Made by a program: the position numbers and the translations under genes. This document shows, piece after piece, positions 23,326-36,200 of a stretch of 64,000 nucleotides of DNA. The notes below the pieces were generated by a model. It saw only the letters and a program-made list of their open reading frames with translations, was not told where the DNA came from and did not search any database. The DNA is from Ceratopteris richardii (Eukaryota > Streptophyta > Polypodiopsida > Polypodiales > Pteridaceae), in assembly GCA_020310875.1 (NCBI GenBank), contig CM035422.1:55762406-55826405 (forward strand). The letters are read 5' to 3'. Within the stretch, counting starts at the first letter, position 1; each line of letters begins with the position of its first letter.

Positions 23326-23879
23326 AATGTATTAATGTGTTTTTGATGTTTTGATATAACAGTTGAAGGTTCGTGAGGAGCATGCAAGGCGTGAAAGGGC
23401 GGATATGAATAATCCAAATTATTATTATTTAGCTTTGTAAATAAACCTCGTAGAAGGTTCTATTGTTAGAAACAATTAGAAAAGTAATGGTTAGAATAAG
23501 GGTTGTTGTAGACCGCAGCTTCTGTTATTGAAAGCAATGGCTTTCTGGAAAAGTTACCAACTTTTAGTTTCACGCTTGCTTTTCGAAGCCGCTCTCATGT
23601 AACCACTCTTTTCGACGTAATAAAAAATTCCTATAAATACATGCACTCTGTGGATTGTCAAAATAGAGTGCATGGGGGGAGATTGCACCCAATACTGCGT
23701 ACATGCAGGTGATGAACTATTAGTGAATTATGGATGGCGTAGACCTCCAAGAGCACCTTTTAGCTAGAGAGAATAAAATTTTTCTATCCATATTTAATAA
23801 CTTATATACTTAATTTTATATTTAAAGTTTACTTTTTATTCATTTATGGAATACTAATGAATTTTATTTATATGTGTAG
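23326..23879 (+). other. 5' flank of the copy B TNP2 gene, with an exon-like stretch
   Basis: After an acceptor-like TGATATAACAG at about 23362, a short open stretch (LKVREEHARRERADMNNP...) runs to a TAA near 23442; it could be the last exon of a gene upstream of TNP2. A TATA-like CCTATAAATAC sits near 23630. A TGTTAGAAAC at about 23464 could be the start of an old LTR, but no partner is present. Functions are not established. Confidence 0.4.
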
Positions 23880-24311
23880 ATTCCAACATATGATGTTGAT
23901 GATATTCCTCCACACCATTCACAATTGCCAATAAGACCTCATTTATCAGAAGCTTCTATGAGGAGGCTACGCAAAAGTAATCCTGTGGAATATGCAAGGT
24001 TGAAAGATCTATATTCAAAAGACGATAAAGTACAAGATTTGTGTGACAATGATGAAGATGATGGCATGGCAGATTTTATTGAGGATTGGTATCAAAATGA
24101 CAGTGAGGGCATTGATATTTCTAAAAATGAGAAATATCTTCGAGAGGAATGTCTAAAGCATGTATATGAAGGAAGTCATTTGACACGACTAAGTGTGAGC
24201 TTACTTATTCTCAATCTTCAAAATCATTCTGGATGGAGTAATGTATCTGTTTTGACTAAGGTATAATTTTCAATTTTCTATCTATTTATATATATATAAA
24301 TAAATAAATAA

Positions 24312-24448
<137 letters not shown>

Positions 24449-24597
24449 CATGCATATATAAACATACACATAATATACATGAATGCATACACACATATAA
24501 ACATGCACACACATATAAACATACACACACATATACACACATACACGTGTTATGAGAGTAAGGTCAAATTATACATACCTATATCGAATGAAGATGT

Positions 24598-25085
24598 TTT
24601 GTCCATCTAGCCTTTAGAATTGTCCACCCAACCTTTAGAATCTTCTTGACACATATGTTTCTCCTATTTTAGTCGACCTAATACCTGTGTTGCTAGTTGT
24701 ACAAATATTAAATAGCAGTTACCAAGGAAGGTATTAAGTCACATGTAAAATGGGAGGAGCAAATTTATCTTGAAGATTTTGAAGGATGGAAAAATAATTT
24801 TAAAGGATGGGCGAACAAAAAGTGTCCATTCAATGCAAGTTTTTATTCTTACTTTAGATAAGGTAAGAACAAGAACTTGAATTGAATGGACATTGTTTGT
24901 CCGCCCATCTTTTAAAACTATTAATGCATCTTTCAAAATATTCGTGAAAAATTTGATCCTCCCATTTTACATATGACTTAATACCCTCCTTGGTAACGGC
25001 TATTTAATATCTATAAACAGCTTAGCAAGAGAGGTAATAGATTGACTATAAAATGGGAAACTGCTAGACGATTCAATGGTCTAGA
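24598..25085. mobile_element. Foldback / long-hairpin MITE in the TNP2 intron
   Basis: Two arms of about 200-240 bp are imperfect reverse complements. The left arm's TACCAAGGAAGGTATTAAGT at about 24720 pairs with ACTTAATACCCTCCTTGGTA at about 24969; ATGTAAAATGGGAGGA near 24742 pairs with TCCTCCCATTTTACAT near 24956; GTCCATTCAATG pairs with the CAATTGAATGGAC side. The centre is near 24860. The outer ends are uncertain and no target duplication was identified. No coding sequence. Such hairpins are typical of MITEs and can feed small-RNA pathways. Confidence 0.7.
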
Positions 25086-25129
25086 TATGAAAATTTGCAA
25101 ACCACAATATACAAAAAACAATTAAAAAC

Positions 25130-25367
25130 GAAATCAAATATACATAGCTACACATGCATACATACATATATACACATTCATACATAGACATACATACATA
25201 CATACATACACATGTATACACACATACATATACATATATGCATACATATACGCATACCTATATATACATACATATACACCTATAAAACACATATACATAC
25301 ATATATACATATACACATACACATATGTATACGCATGCACATGCATATTCACATCCATATACACATA
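25130..25367. repeat. ACATA/CATACA-rich simple repeat
   Basis: Low-complexity alternating sequence in the TNP2 intron; open in several frames but not coding. Ends in ACATA, the target site of the next element. Confidence 0.85.
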
Positions 25368-27875
25368 TGTTGGAAAAACAATTCCTTATTGGTTCAATGG
25401 TCCACTATGTATAGCATGTATAGTAGTCTTTTCTAACTCCTTCCTACAAGAAATGACGACGGACGGGAACAGCATATGTAGAACTCTTTTCTACACTTTG
25501 TAAATCACAATAGCGTGGGAATCTTGGATAAGGTATAAGCCTCTTAAGCAAGCGACCATGGTTCAAGTCCTTCGATCAGCAGCGGCACAGTTCATAAAAC
25601 CTATTTTATGCTTTTGCTTTATTAAAAGCTCATTGGAAAAATAGACAACGCGAACGCGTTTGATTTCTTTTAGCGATCGTAAGATCGGAAGTGCTTTATT
25701 ACGATGGATAGCTTTTGAAAGTGCTTTATTCCTATCAAGAAGTACTATATAAGAATAAGCTTGGATCACTTCTATGTATCCTTCACCTAGGATCAACACA
25801 AGCTTTTTAGAGCTTGGACCTCAGTAGAGGTGGTGTTTCTTCTAGCACATGGGGCAGCCATGGTGCTAATTTGAAGCATGTTGAGGAGCAGCTATGGAGT
25901 TCTTCTTGGTGATTCTTCTTGGACAAGATGAAGGGTGTTCTCACACTCTACCTCATGGAGAGGAGGTTATCTCTTGTTCATGGCAAGAAGACTTGGTCAT
26001 TAGCAGCTTGATGGTGAGGATCGCCCATCTACAAGATGTATTTGAAGATTGTCTTCCACAGGAAGATATTAGGTTGAAGATTATTTTCTACAAGAAGATG
26101 TCTAGCTACTTCAAAGACATTGGATGGGACCATCTACATGATTTTGAAGATTATCTTCTACAGGAAGATATTAGGTTGAAGATTGTCTTCTACAAAGAAG
26201 ATATCGGGCTACTTCAAAGACATTAGATGGAGATTAACATAAGATTCACATCTTATGTTAAGTATTCAGGTACATATTCTCTTTATGCACACAGGTACTA
26301 CTTGAAGTTTATGGAGGCTGTGCGTTCATATCAGAAGGAGTCCTATTCGGCATAGGTACAAGAGAATCAGTACTTATATGCTTTATGCATATTTTATGAG
26401 GTGTTTAAGAAGGTGTGTTCACATGAGTTTGAGGATTTCCATTCACACTGATCCTTCCTCTTTCAGTCACTCATATTCACTCTTCTATAACCTATAAGGT
26501 CACACATCTCATGTATATTCAGATTACTGCCCACACATCTGAATATGTTTGTTACATTGTACATTCACTCATTCATCTATTTCTCATCACATAGAGTGGT
26601 TGAGAGATATGCTCCCACATTGTACATTGAACATTGGTATATATGATACTATGAGTAAGCGCTGGCTTACGTAACACCTTACACATGACGTCTATTCTTT
26701 CTCTATCCTTATCTCATCATTTGTATGATTAAGTTGTGGTATGTTCATGTTTTGTCAATATGGAAGATTGCTGGAATTAATGTTGTACATGACTGGAACT
26801 ATGGAACCATGGACCTGTGACATGCGCCTAAGGGCCTACCTCACTTCCAACATTTGGTATCAGAGCACTAAGGTTTTGGTTACAGAACTTTAGATCTTTG
26901 GCATCAATGCATTAAGGCTCATTCATAATCCCAGGTTCCTAGACTTCCAGATTTACAACATATGATTTGAAAGCATCTTCTAATATTTGACATTTGACAT
27001 ACACACTTAATCTAGATGAGTAGAGATTTGAGAATTAGACACTTCAGTTACATTCATCAGTGTGGAGTATGAAGTTGATGATCTGTTAGCAGCCGAATAT
27101 TTTTGAAGAGTATGCAAATACTTTACAAAAGTATTGTTTGAAGACCCAGATTTGATGAAGAGAAGACTACTTCAAATTCAAGGAAGAACAATGGTTTAGA
27201 GAAAATGAAGGAAGCAGATCAACATCAAATCACAGGTATCACTTTCTACTATCAGATTATCATTTGCAGGTCATATCTTAGAAGAGCAGTTATGAAGAGA
27301 TTTGAAGAAATTCAAGGAGTACTTTTATACACTTTCATTATTTGAAAGTTAAAGGCTACATCAAAACAGGTATCTAGAGGTTTTTCTAGAGAGTTTTGAG
27401 AAGATCTCTTTCATGGCAAGAAAGTTCATCTAAGAAGACAAATATGAAGATGAGATGAGTTTTGTTTTCAGCCAATTTTCCTCTTTCAGCCACTCATATT
27501 CACTCTTCTATAACCTATAAGTTCACACATCTCATGTATATTCAGATTACTGCCCACACATCTGAATATGTTTGTTACATTGTACATTCACTCATTCATC
27601 TATTTCTCATCACATAGAGTGGTTGAGAGATATGCTCCCACATTGTACATTGAACATTGGTATATATGATACTATGAGTAAGCGCTGGCTTACGTAACAC
27701 CTTACACATGACGTCTATTCTTTCTCTATCCTTATCTCATCATTTGTATGATTAAGTTGTGGTATGTTCATGTTTTGTCAATATGGAAGATTGCTGGAAT
27801 TAATGTTGTACATGACTGGAACTATGGAACCATGGACCTGTGACATGAGCCTAAGGGCCTACCTCACTTCCAACA
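25368..27875 (+). mobile_element. LTR element of the same family as 11054-22958, short and broken (fossil)
   Basis: Ends TGTTGGAAAAACA...CTTCCAACA, flanked by a perfect ACATA duplication (25363-25367 and 27876-27880). Parts: 5' LTR 25368-26852 (1485 bp), primer-binding site TGGTATCAGAGC 26855-26866, short internal region to 27478, partial 3' LTR 27479-27875. It sits inside the TNP2 intron of CACTA copy B in the sense direction. The 5' LTR has an extra internal duplication near 26040-26225. It has no coding capacity and is an internally shortened, broken member. Confidence 0.92.
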
Positions 27876-30800
27876 ACATACACATAAGCATACACATATA
27901 TAAAATTATATGCATATATATATGTATATGTATTTATTTACTTTTTTTAATATATCTTTTTTGATGAACTTACAGGTTATTATCTAAAAAGTTTTTACCA
28001 AGTCAGAATATTCTTCCTACCTCACATGATGAAATGAAGAAGATAATCAATAATCTTGGTATAGATTATCAATGTATACATGCATGTCCTAACGATTGTA
28101 TTTTATATAGAGGTGAATATGCAGACTCTTTGACATGTCCCAAATGTCAATCTCCTCGATATAAGGGCGAAGAAGGTAAAATCCCAAAAAAGGTATTGAG
28201 ACATTTTCCATTGGCTCCATGGATTAGACATATGTTTCAAAGCCCCGAATTATGAAAGCTTTTGACTTGGGGACATGATCATAAAAGTACTGATGGAATA
28301 ATCAAAATTCCTCATGATAGTGTTGCTTTTCAGCATCTTGATTCTACATGGCATGAATTTGCACAAAATCCACAGAATATAAAGTTAGGAGTTGCATTAG
28401 ATGGGGTTAAACCATTCTCCATGAAATCTAGTAAATGGTCAACATGGCCAGTGGTAGTCATAAACTACAGTCTTCCACCATATCTTATCATTAAAAAGGA
28501 ACATTCAATGCTTTCACTTTTAATCCCAGGCAAAAGACAAGTTAAAGATATGAATATATATCTTGCTCCTCTCATTGACAATCTCCAAGAGTTATGGAGA
28601 GGTATTAATGTCATTGATGTATCGAAAAGCATCAATGAAAGACATATTACAGTTTGTGGTATTATGGCTTGGACTATTCACGATTTTCCAGGATATGGTG
28701 TTTGTTCAGGTATTGATGTAATTTTTTTATTCAATATGCATGTAAATAAATATGATTTAATCTAATTATATTTTTATCATTTTCATGATGCAGGAATATC
28801 TACTAAGGGTTATAAAGCTTGTCCATATTGTGGTGATTGGTTGAGATCAATCTATAGTAAGAATCTCAACAAAAATATTTATCTTCGACATCGACGATTC
28901 TTGCTTGATGATCATCCATTAAGATCTAAAAGAGAAGCAATACATTTTAATGGAAATCTTGAAACAGGTCAGTGTCCAAAACCTATGACGCCTATGGATT
29001 GGTATAAAAAATGGACAGATGGACCTCTGATAGATCCAGGATTAGAAATCTTTAGTGATGATGAAGATAATGAGTATGTGAAGAGAGGTAAAGGAAAATT
29101 GGCACTCGCAGAGAACATATCAATATGGTATTCTTTGGAGTATTGGAAAGAGTTAAAAGTATGTCAATGTTCTTGATCCTATGCATATATTCAAAATATT
29201 GGTTATTCACTATGGCAACATCTTCTTGGACTAAAAGATACCATAGCATCAAGGAATGATTTGAAAGATCAAAAATCAAAACCAACGTTATGGCCAATTT
29301 TTGATAGACATCGACAAGAAACGACTTATGCACCTGCTCCTTGGGTACTTACAACAAAAGAGATACAGACTATCAACAATAGAATTCAATTTATTAAGAC
29401 TCCTACAGGATATGGAGCATCTTTTCAAAACATGTTTACTATGGATGATAAGAGCTTATCTGGGTTAAAGACCCCATGACTGGCATAACTTTTTGAAACA
29501 TATTTTACCTTTGGTTATTGATAGATGTACAACGAAAGGAGTACGAGATGTGATCTATCATATTAGATCACTTATAGGGTAATTATGATACTTTTATATT
29601 TAATATGTATGAATATTGGATATCTTTTATTTTTGAATCAAATTCTTTATAATTGTTTTTATGATATGTATAGGTGGATTACATCCAAAGACATTGACAA
29701 AAACTCGATCCCATTAAAAAATGTGAATGCAAAGAGCTACTATGTTTGATGGAGAAAGAACTTCCTACTTCATTTTCTGATATTCAGGTTCATTTATTAG
29801 TCCATCTTGTAGATGAAATAGAGATCGCAGGTGTTGTCAACACTGATGTTTTGAGTCGAGAGATTTATGGGATTAAAAAGTTATGTGCGACAAAGAGCGA
29901 AACCATAATGATCCATGGCAAAGGGTTGGATGCTTGAAGAGTGCATGTATTACGTTAGTGAGTACCTTGAAAGAGTTCATGAAGAAGCTCCACGTGCATG
30001 GACCAACGAGTCTTCTTCAAAAATAACAGATGAGGTATTATCAGGTAAGGGAGTTCCATTCTTATTTACATTTCAAGGAAAAAATGATGTTTCGACTTTT
30101 GTAACATATAATAGCAAATGCATGTAAGCATTCCTTAGCGAGTACAAACAGGAACTTCAAAATCTCTGAAGTGAAAGGCAAAAAAACAAAAGATATGGAC
30201 GTAATCTCGATAATAATGAGATTACAGATATATCTTCTTTCACAGATTGGCTATATAGTCGTTTGCAACACACCAACGCAAATAATGAACGAAAGGTAAT
30301 TTTATTTTAATAATATTTTATTTTTTTCATACATATATATTAGTTTCTATTTACTAATTGAATTTCTTTTGCAGGCTCGAATGTTCACTAATATGTAGGC
30401 TTTTGAACAACATATTAGAATCAAAGCCATTGATTCTTTACGTAAAACAGAGGATTCTAGTATTGTTGCTTCTTTCAAGCAACTATCACGTGCTAGCTCA
30501 AAAGACACGAACCTTATACATGGCGAACTTGGTTACGTAGGAACTATTGTTGGTATCTATGAAATTTCATTTCGTACATTCAAATAGGTAGAAAAAAGTT
30601 TATATTTTTTATGATAGAGTTTGTTATTTTTTTAAGCACCTAATAATGGGTTTTTGTTTTTATATATTTTGAGAGGTCATTTTGAAAGTTGACTGGTTTT
30701 GAGCCGAGTATAAAGGTAGTAATTCCACATTAAGAAATGAATTATTTGGGTTTTGGGCAATCGATTCTTCCAAGGTAATGCGATCTACTAAAGAACCATA

Positions 30801-31230
30801 TATTCTTCCTAGGCATATTGAACAAGCATTTTTTTTATAAAAACCCTGATGCTCACCCTTGGTGGCAAGTCATTCATGTGCAACCTAGAGGTAGGTCATT
30901 GTTTGAACAGTTTATTGTTAGAGAGATCGAAGAAAATCCTCTTGATGATTCAACATCAGATACTGAAACATCAACATCTGAAAGAGAAATTAGAATCATT
31001 ATACGTGATAATGATACTAATCTTTTTGATGAAGAGGATAATTCTCTACATGCTGATTCTACTGATGAGGAAGAGGAATTACCAGAAATACATATTAATC
31101 CATCAACAGATGATGTGACTCATGAGAACACAGATTTAACAATAGAAGAAATAAATGAAATCAATAAGGATAATGAAGATGAGACTATATTGATGTCTTA
31201 CCAAAATGATGGCAATAATGAAAACATATG

Positions 31231-32427
31231 AGCAGATTAGATAGTAAATTCTACTCTAGTTATCGATCAATAACTTGAAGCTTCTGAATGGATATCAGAT
31301 AATAGATTTTTTATTAACTTGAATAACAATGAATCCTACTAGAGAGATGAAATCATGTTCTTTTAAGTTAGAACATGAAGCTCGGGTGTATGCCTAATTA
31401 TTTTATATATAGCTTTATCTTCGAGGAGCAAATTTTTATCATGTATGTATGCATATGTGTGTGTATTCATGTGTATTATATGTATACATATGTTAGTATG
31501 CATATATATGTATTTCATGTATATGTATGTGTGTGCATGTGTGTGATATATGTATACATGTGTTAGTATGCATATGTGTATATATGCATATGCATTTATG
31601 TAAAATATTCATGTATTCATGTAATATATGCAAGTGTTTATAATTGTGTACATGTATATATGTATATGTGTCTATGTGTAAATGTGTACATGTAAATATG
31701 TATGCATGTATATGTATATTTATGTGTGCATGTAGGCATGTATATGTGATGTGTACATGTATATATGTATATGTGTCTATGTGTAAATGTGTACATGTAA
31801 ATATATATGCATGTATATATATATTTATGTGTGCATTTAGGCATGTATGTGTGATGCATAATATATCTACTCCATTTTATATTCATGTATGTGTATCTAC
31901 ATGATGTGTATATATCTTTATATATATTATGATCCTCGTTGATTCGAGTAGCTATATATAGAGGCATAAGGTTGGGAGGAGAGACATCTCTCTAGTAGGA
32001 CATCGGAGGAATAGATGCAATGTGTACATATACTTCAATCATATGGCTAAAAGGTTGGATTAGAGTTTTTAAATTAGGGTTTTTAAAACCCTAATATCAA
32101 AATTAGTGTTTTCAAATTAGGATTTTTGAAATAGGATTTATTTATTTATTTATTTATGCATATGCATGTGTTGTGTATGTATGTTTACATATGATTATGC
32201 ATGTGTATGTGTATGTGAGTGTGTATGTGTATGTGAGTATGTGTATGTGAGTGTGTATGTGTATGTGAGTATGTGTATGTGTCTACGTGTATTCATTATA
32301 TGTGTGTAACTGCATGCATGTGTATGTGTGTGTATGTATAAACGTGCATGTATGTGTATATGTGTGTAAATGTGCATGTATGATGTATATGTGTGTGTAT
32401 GCATGTATTTGTACCTCTAGTCTCACT

Positions 32428-32467
<40 letters not shown>

Positions 32468-32505
32468 TCTCTCATATACATACATACATACATAAACACA
32501 CATAC
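31231..32505. other. CACTA copy B, non-coding between the convergent genes
   Basis: TG/TA microsatellites (31440-31860 and 32160-32410), a conserved 32003-32150 block with an inverted telo-box pair (ATTAGGGTTT...AAACCCTAAT, 32073-32100), a (CT)n tract at 32430-32460 and a CATA repeat. No gene. The block from 32003 onward recurs at 39253 in copy C. Confidence 0.8.
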
Positions 32506-33227
32506 TCATATCCACATATATATACATAAAAGAAGTGCGTACCGTGCATTATCGCGACGATGAGCCATAAGTGTCCGCATCTCTTTTAGACACCACTTAT
32601 GCGACCATCCTGTCCCAAACTCTGTCTCAAGTGAACTAAGTACATATTTTTTATCCCTCTCATCATGCTCACTACAAAAATAGAAAAAATCATGTAAATA
32701 AAACATAAGATATTTATTTCAATTTATATGTAAAATTTATACTTACTTCCACAGTAAGTGGACAAGGCACAGGTAAGAGTTGCATAGTGCCTGCATTCTT
32801 CTCTTGAACTCCAATCCATTCCCTATGTACACAATGTTCCCCTCTCGCTCTATATCGCACTCTAGTCCTAAGGTGCCTATGCATGTCCTCATAGGCAACT
32901 CTGCTCTACTATCATGATCTGGAGGTGGTATAGGTGTCCTAAAAATAGATAGATAAAAATAAATAAAAATATGTGTTATAATATCATTAAAAAAGTTTAT
33001 GAAAAAAAAACATACCTATGAGCAGATAGCTGTCTTCCTGCATGTGGAGCCGCAGAAGAGCTCTCCTCTGATCGTTGGGTAAGCATCTGGATTGTATAAT
33101 CCAGCTCATCATCAGACATCTCTGAGTAATCATGCATGATGGCCCCTAGAGTATCAGACAGAACTCTTGCTCTCATAAGACTTTTTATGAGAGTGATTTT
33201 TGCCTTTCTCTCTCTACTAGGATCCAT
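32506..33227 (-). CDS. Small spliced CACTA-borne gene, convergent to TNP2
   Basis: Minus-strand exons are 33227-33016 (donor CATAG|GTATG), 32938-32747 (acceptor TTTTTAG, donor GGAA|GTAAGT) and 32671-32506 (acceptor TTTTTGTAG). The phases fit and give 570 nt: 189 residues plus TGA. The product begins MDPSRERKAKITLIKSL, has an acidic MSDDELDY stretch, a Ser-rich linker, then PPPDHD, MRTCIGTLGLECDIE, GNIVYIGNGLEFKRR and EFGTGWSHKWCLKEMRTL. The second exon recurs in copy C (40333-40143) with conservative changes, which argues for real coding. By position it should be the element's accessory protein (TnpA or 'transposase 24' type, which bind subterminal repeats in other CACTAs), but I see no decisive motif. 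The last residues run into simple repeat, so an internal donor (CACG|GTACGC) and a further exon are possible. Confidence 0.6.
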
Positions 33228-33274
33228 AATACCTAACATATAAAACAAAATGGGTTAGAAATCAATATATATAC

Positions 33275-36200
33275 GTGTACATATGTATGTGTGTATATGT
33301 GTATGGATCTGTGTGTATATGGATCTGTGTGTACGTGTTTATGCATGAAGCATGTATGTATGCATATGCGTGTGTACGTGTGTGTGTGTGTGTCTATGTG
33401 TGTATGTGTGTGTATGCATGTGTATGTGTGTGTAAATCTGTGTATATGTGTGTGTATGTGTCTATGTGTATGTATGTATCTATGTGTGTGTATGTGTATG
33501 CATGTGCATTATGTATGCATATGTGTGTGTATGTGTGTGTATGTGTCTATGTGTGTATGTGTATGCATGTATCTATGCATATGCATGTGCATTATGTATG
33601 CATATGTGTGTGTATGCATGTAAGTATGTATGTATGCATATGTATATGCATTATGTATGTATATGTATGCATGTATGTGTATGTGTGTGTATGTCTCTCT
33701 ATGTGTGTGTACGCATATATGTGTGTGTACGCATATATGTGTGTGTATGTGTGTATGTGTGTGTGTATGTGTGTGTGTGTCTATGTGTGTATGTCTATGT
33801 GTGTATGTCTATGTGTGTATGCATGTGTATGTGTGTGTATGCATGTAAGCATGTATGTATGCATATGCATTATGTATGCATATGCATGTATGTGTGTATG
33901 TGCTTATGTGTGTGTAACTATATATATGTTTCTGTATGCATGTGTATGTGTGTAAATGTGTGTGGATGTGTGTGTGTAAGTGTGTGTGTCTATGTTTGTG
34001 TGTATATTTGTGTGTATGTGTATGTGTGTGTGTGTCTATGTGTGTATGTGTGTGTGTATGTGTGTGTGTCTATGTGTGTATATACGTGTGTATCTATATA
34101 TATGTGTCGGTGTGCATGTGTATGTGTGTGTAAATGTGTATGGATGTGTGTGTAAGTGTGTATGTGTATATGAGTGTGTATGTGTTTATGTGTGTGTATG
34201 TGTCTATGTGTGTGTATGTATCTATGTGTGTATGTGTATGCATGTATGTATGCATATGCATGTGCATTATGTATGCATATGTGTGTGTATGTGTGTGTAT
34301 GCATTACGTATGCATATGTGTGTGTATGCATTAAGTATGTGTATGTATGCATGTGCATTATGTATGCATATGTGTGTGTATGCATGTAAGTATGTATGTA
34401 TGCATATGCATATGCATTATGTATGCATGTATGTGTGTGTATGTCTCTCTATGTGTGTGTATGCATATATGTGTGTGTGTATGTGTGTGCATGTATGTGT
34501 GTGTATGCATGTGTATGTGTGTGTATCCATCATTATGTGTGTATGTGTGTATGTGTGTGTGTATGTGTGTGTGTCTATGTGTATGTGTGTGCATCTATGA
34601 GTGTGTATGTGTTTATGCGTGTGTATGTGTCTGTGTGTGTATGCATCTATGTGTGTATGTGTATGCATGTATGTATGCATATGCATGTGCATTATGTATG
34701 CATATGCATGTGCATTATGTATGCATATGTGTGTGTATGTGTGTATGCATTATGTATGCATATGTGTGTGTATGCATATGTGTGTGTATGCATTAAGTAT
34801 GTGTATGTATGCATTAAGTATGTGTATGTATGCATGTGCATTATGTATGCATATGTGTGCGTATGCATGTAAGTATGTATGTATGCATATGCATATGCAT
34901 TATGTATGCATATGTATGCATGTATGTGTATGTGTGTATGTCTCTCTATGTGTGTGTATGCATATATGTGTGTGTATGTGTGTGTGTATGCATGTGCGTG
35001 TATGTGTGTGTGTATGTGTGTGCATGTATGTGTGTGTATGTGTGTATGCATGTGTATGTGTATGTATGCATCATTATGTGTGTATGTGTGTGTGTATATG
35101 TCTGTGTGTATGTGTGTGTGTATGTGTGTGTGTCTATGTGTATGTGTGTGCATCTATGAGTGTGTATGTGTTTATGCGTGTATGTGTCTATGTGTGTGTA
35201 TGTGTCTATGTGTGTATGTGTATGCATGTATGTATGCACATGCATGTGCATTATGTATGCATATGTATGTGTATGCATTATGTATGCATATGTGTGTGTT
35301 GAAGTTGAAGGTCAAGGACAAGGCATAGGAGCACATCTAAGAGGTGGACACACAAGAAGAAGGAGCAAGTAGGGAGCTCCAAGAAGTACATGTCAACTTT
35401 TCAGAAGAATCCCCTACAAAAATAGTGATTTCCATCACTAAAACCATTGTAAATACCATTTTCTATTTTTGTAGCTCCATTTTGTGCAAGCCGAGGAGTC
35501 CTCAAGCTTGAGGAGCATTAGAAGTACCATCGTACCAATTTTCATAATTTTTAGACTTCGTTTGAGCTCTCAAATAAGCCATGGAACCTAATTTTTAACT
35601 AGGCCGGACACTAGGTCTAGACAGGGCCAAAACTAGTCAAAAACCTATAAAAAGAGCTAGAGAGCTCATTTTTGAGGTGAGCTTCTTGTAGATTTCAGTT
35701 TTGTAATAGATTTCTTTTGTAATCAAAGCCCTTCCATTGTTCCTCTCTTTGATCTTACCTTGCGCGCGTGTGTGTGTATGTGTGTGCATGCTTGTGTGCT
35801 TTCACTCACACACTTGTGCCTTCACTCGCTCAAGGTCTTCATACCAGTCCTCACGTCTCCGCGGATTGACAAGTAAAGGAGGTGGTGCTTACGCTTGAGC
35901 TACAGTGTGTGTATGCATTAAGTATGTGTATGTATGCATGTGCATTATGTATGCATATGTGTGTGTATGCATGTAAGTATGTATGTATGCATATGTATGT
36001 ATGTATGCATATGTATGCATGTATGTCTATGTGTGTGTATGTCTCTCTATGTGTGTGTATGCATATATGTGTGTGTATGTGTGTATGTGTGTGCATGTGT
36101 GTGCATGTATGTGTGTGTGTATGTGTGTATGCATGTGTATGTGTGTGTATGCATCATTATGTGTGTATGTGTCTATGTGTGTGTGTGTCTATGTGTATGT

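Noticed and set aside
32666-32680. CACTACAAAAA resembling a CACTA left terminus (also at about 40058)
   Set aside because: It is the splice acceptor of the small minus-strand gene read on the other strand; no subterminal repeats or target duplication beside it.
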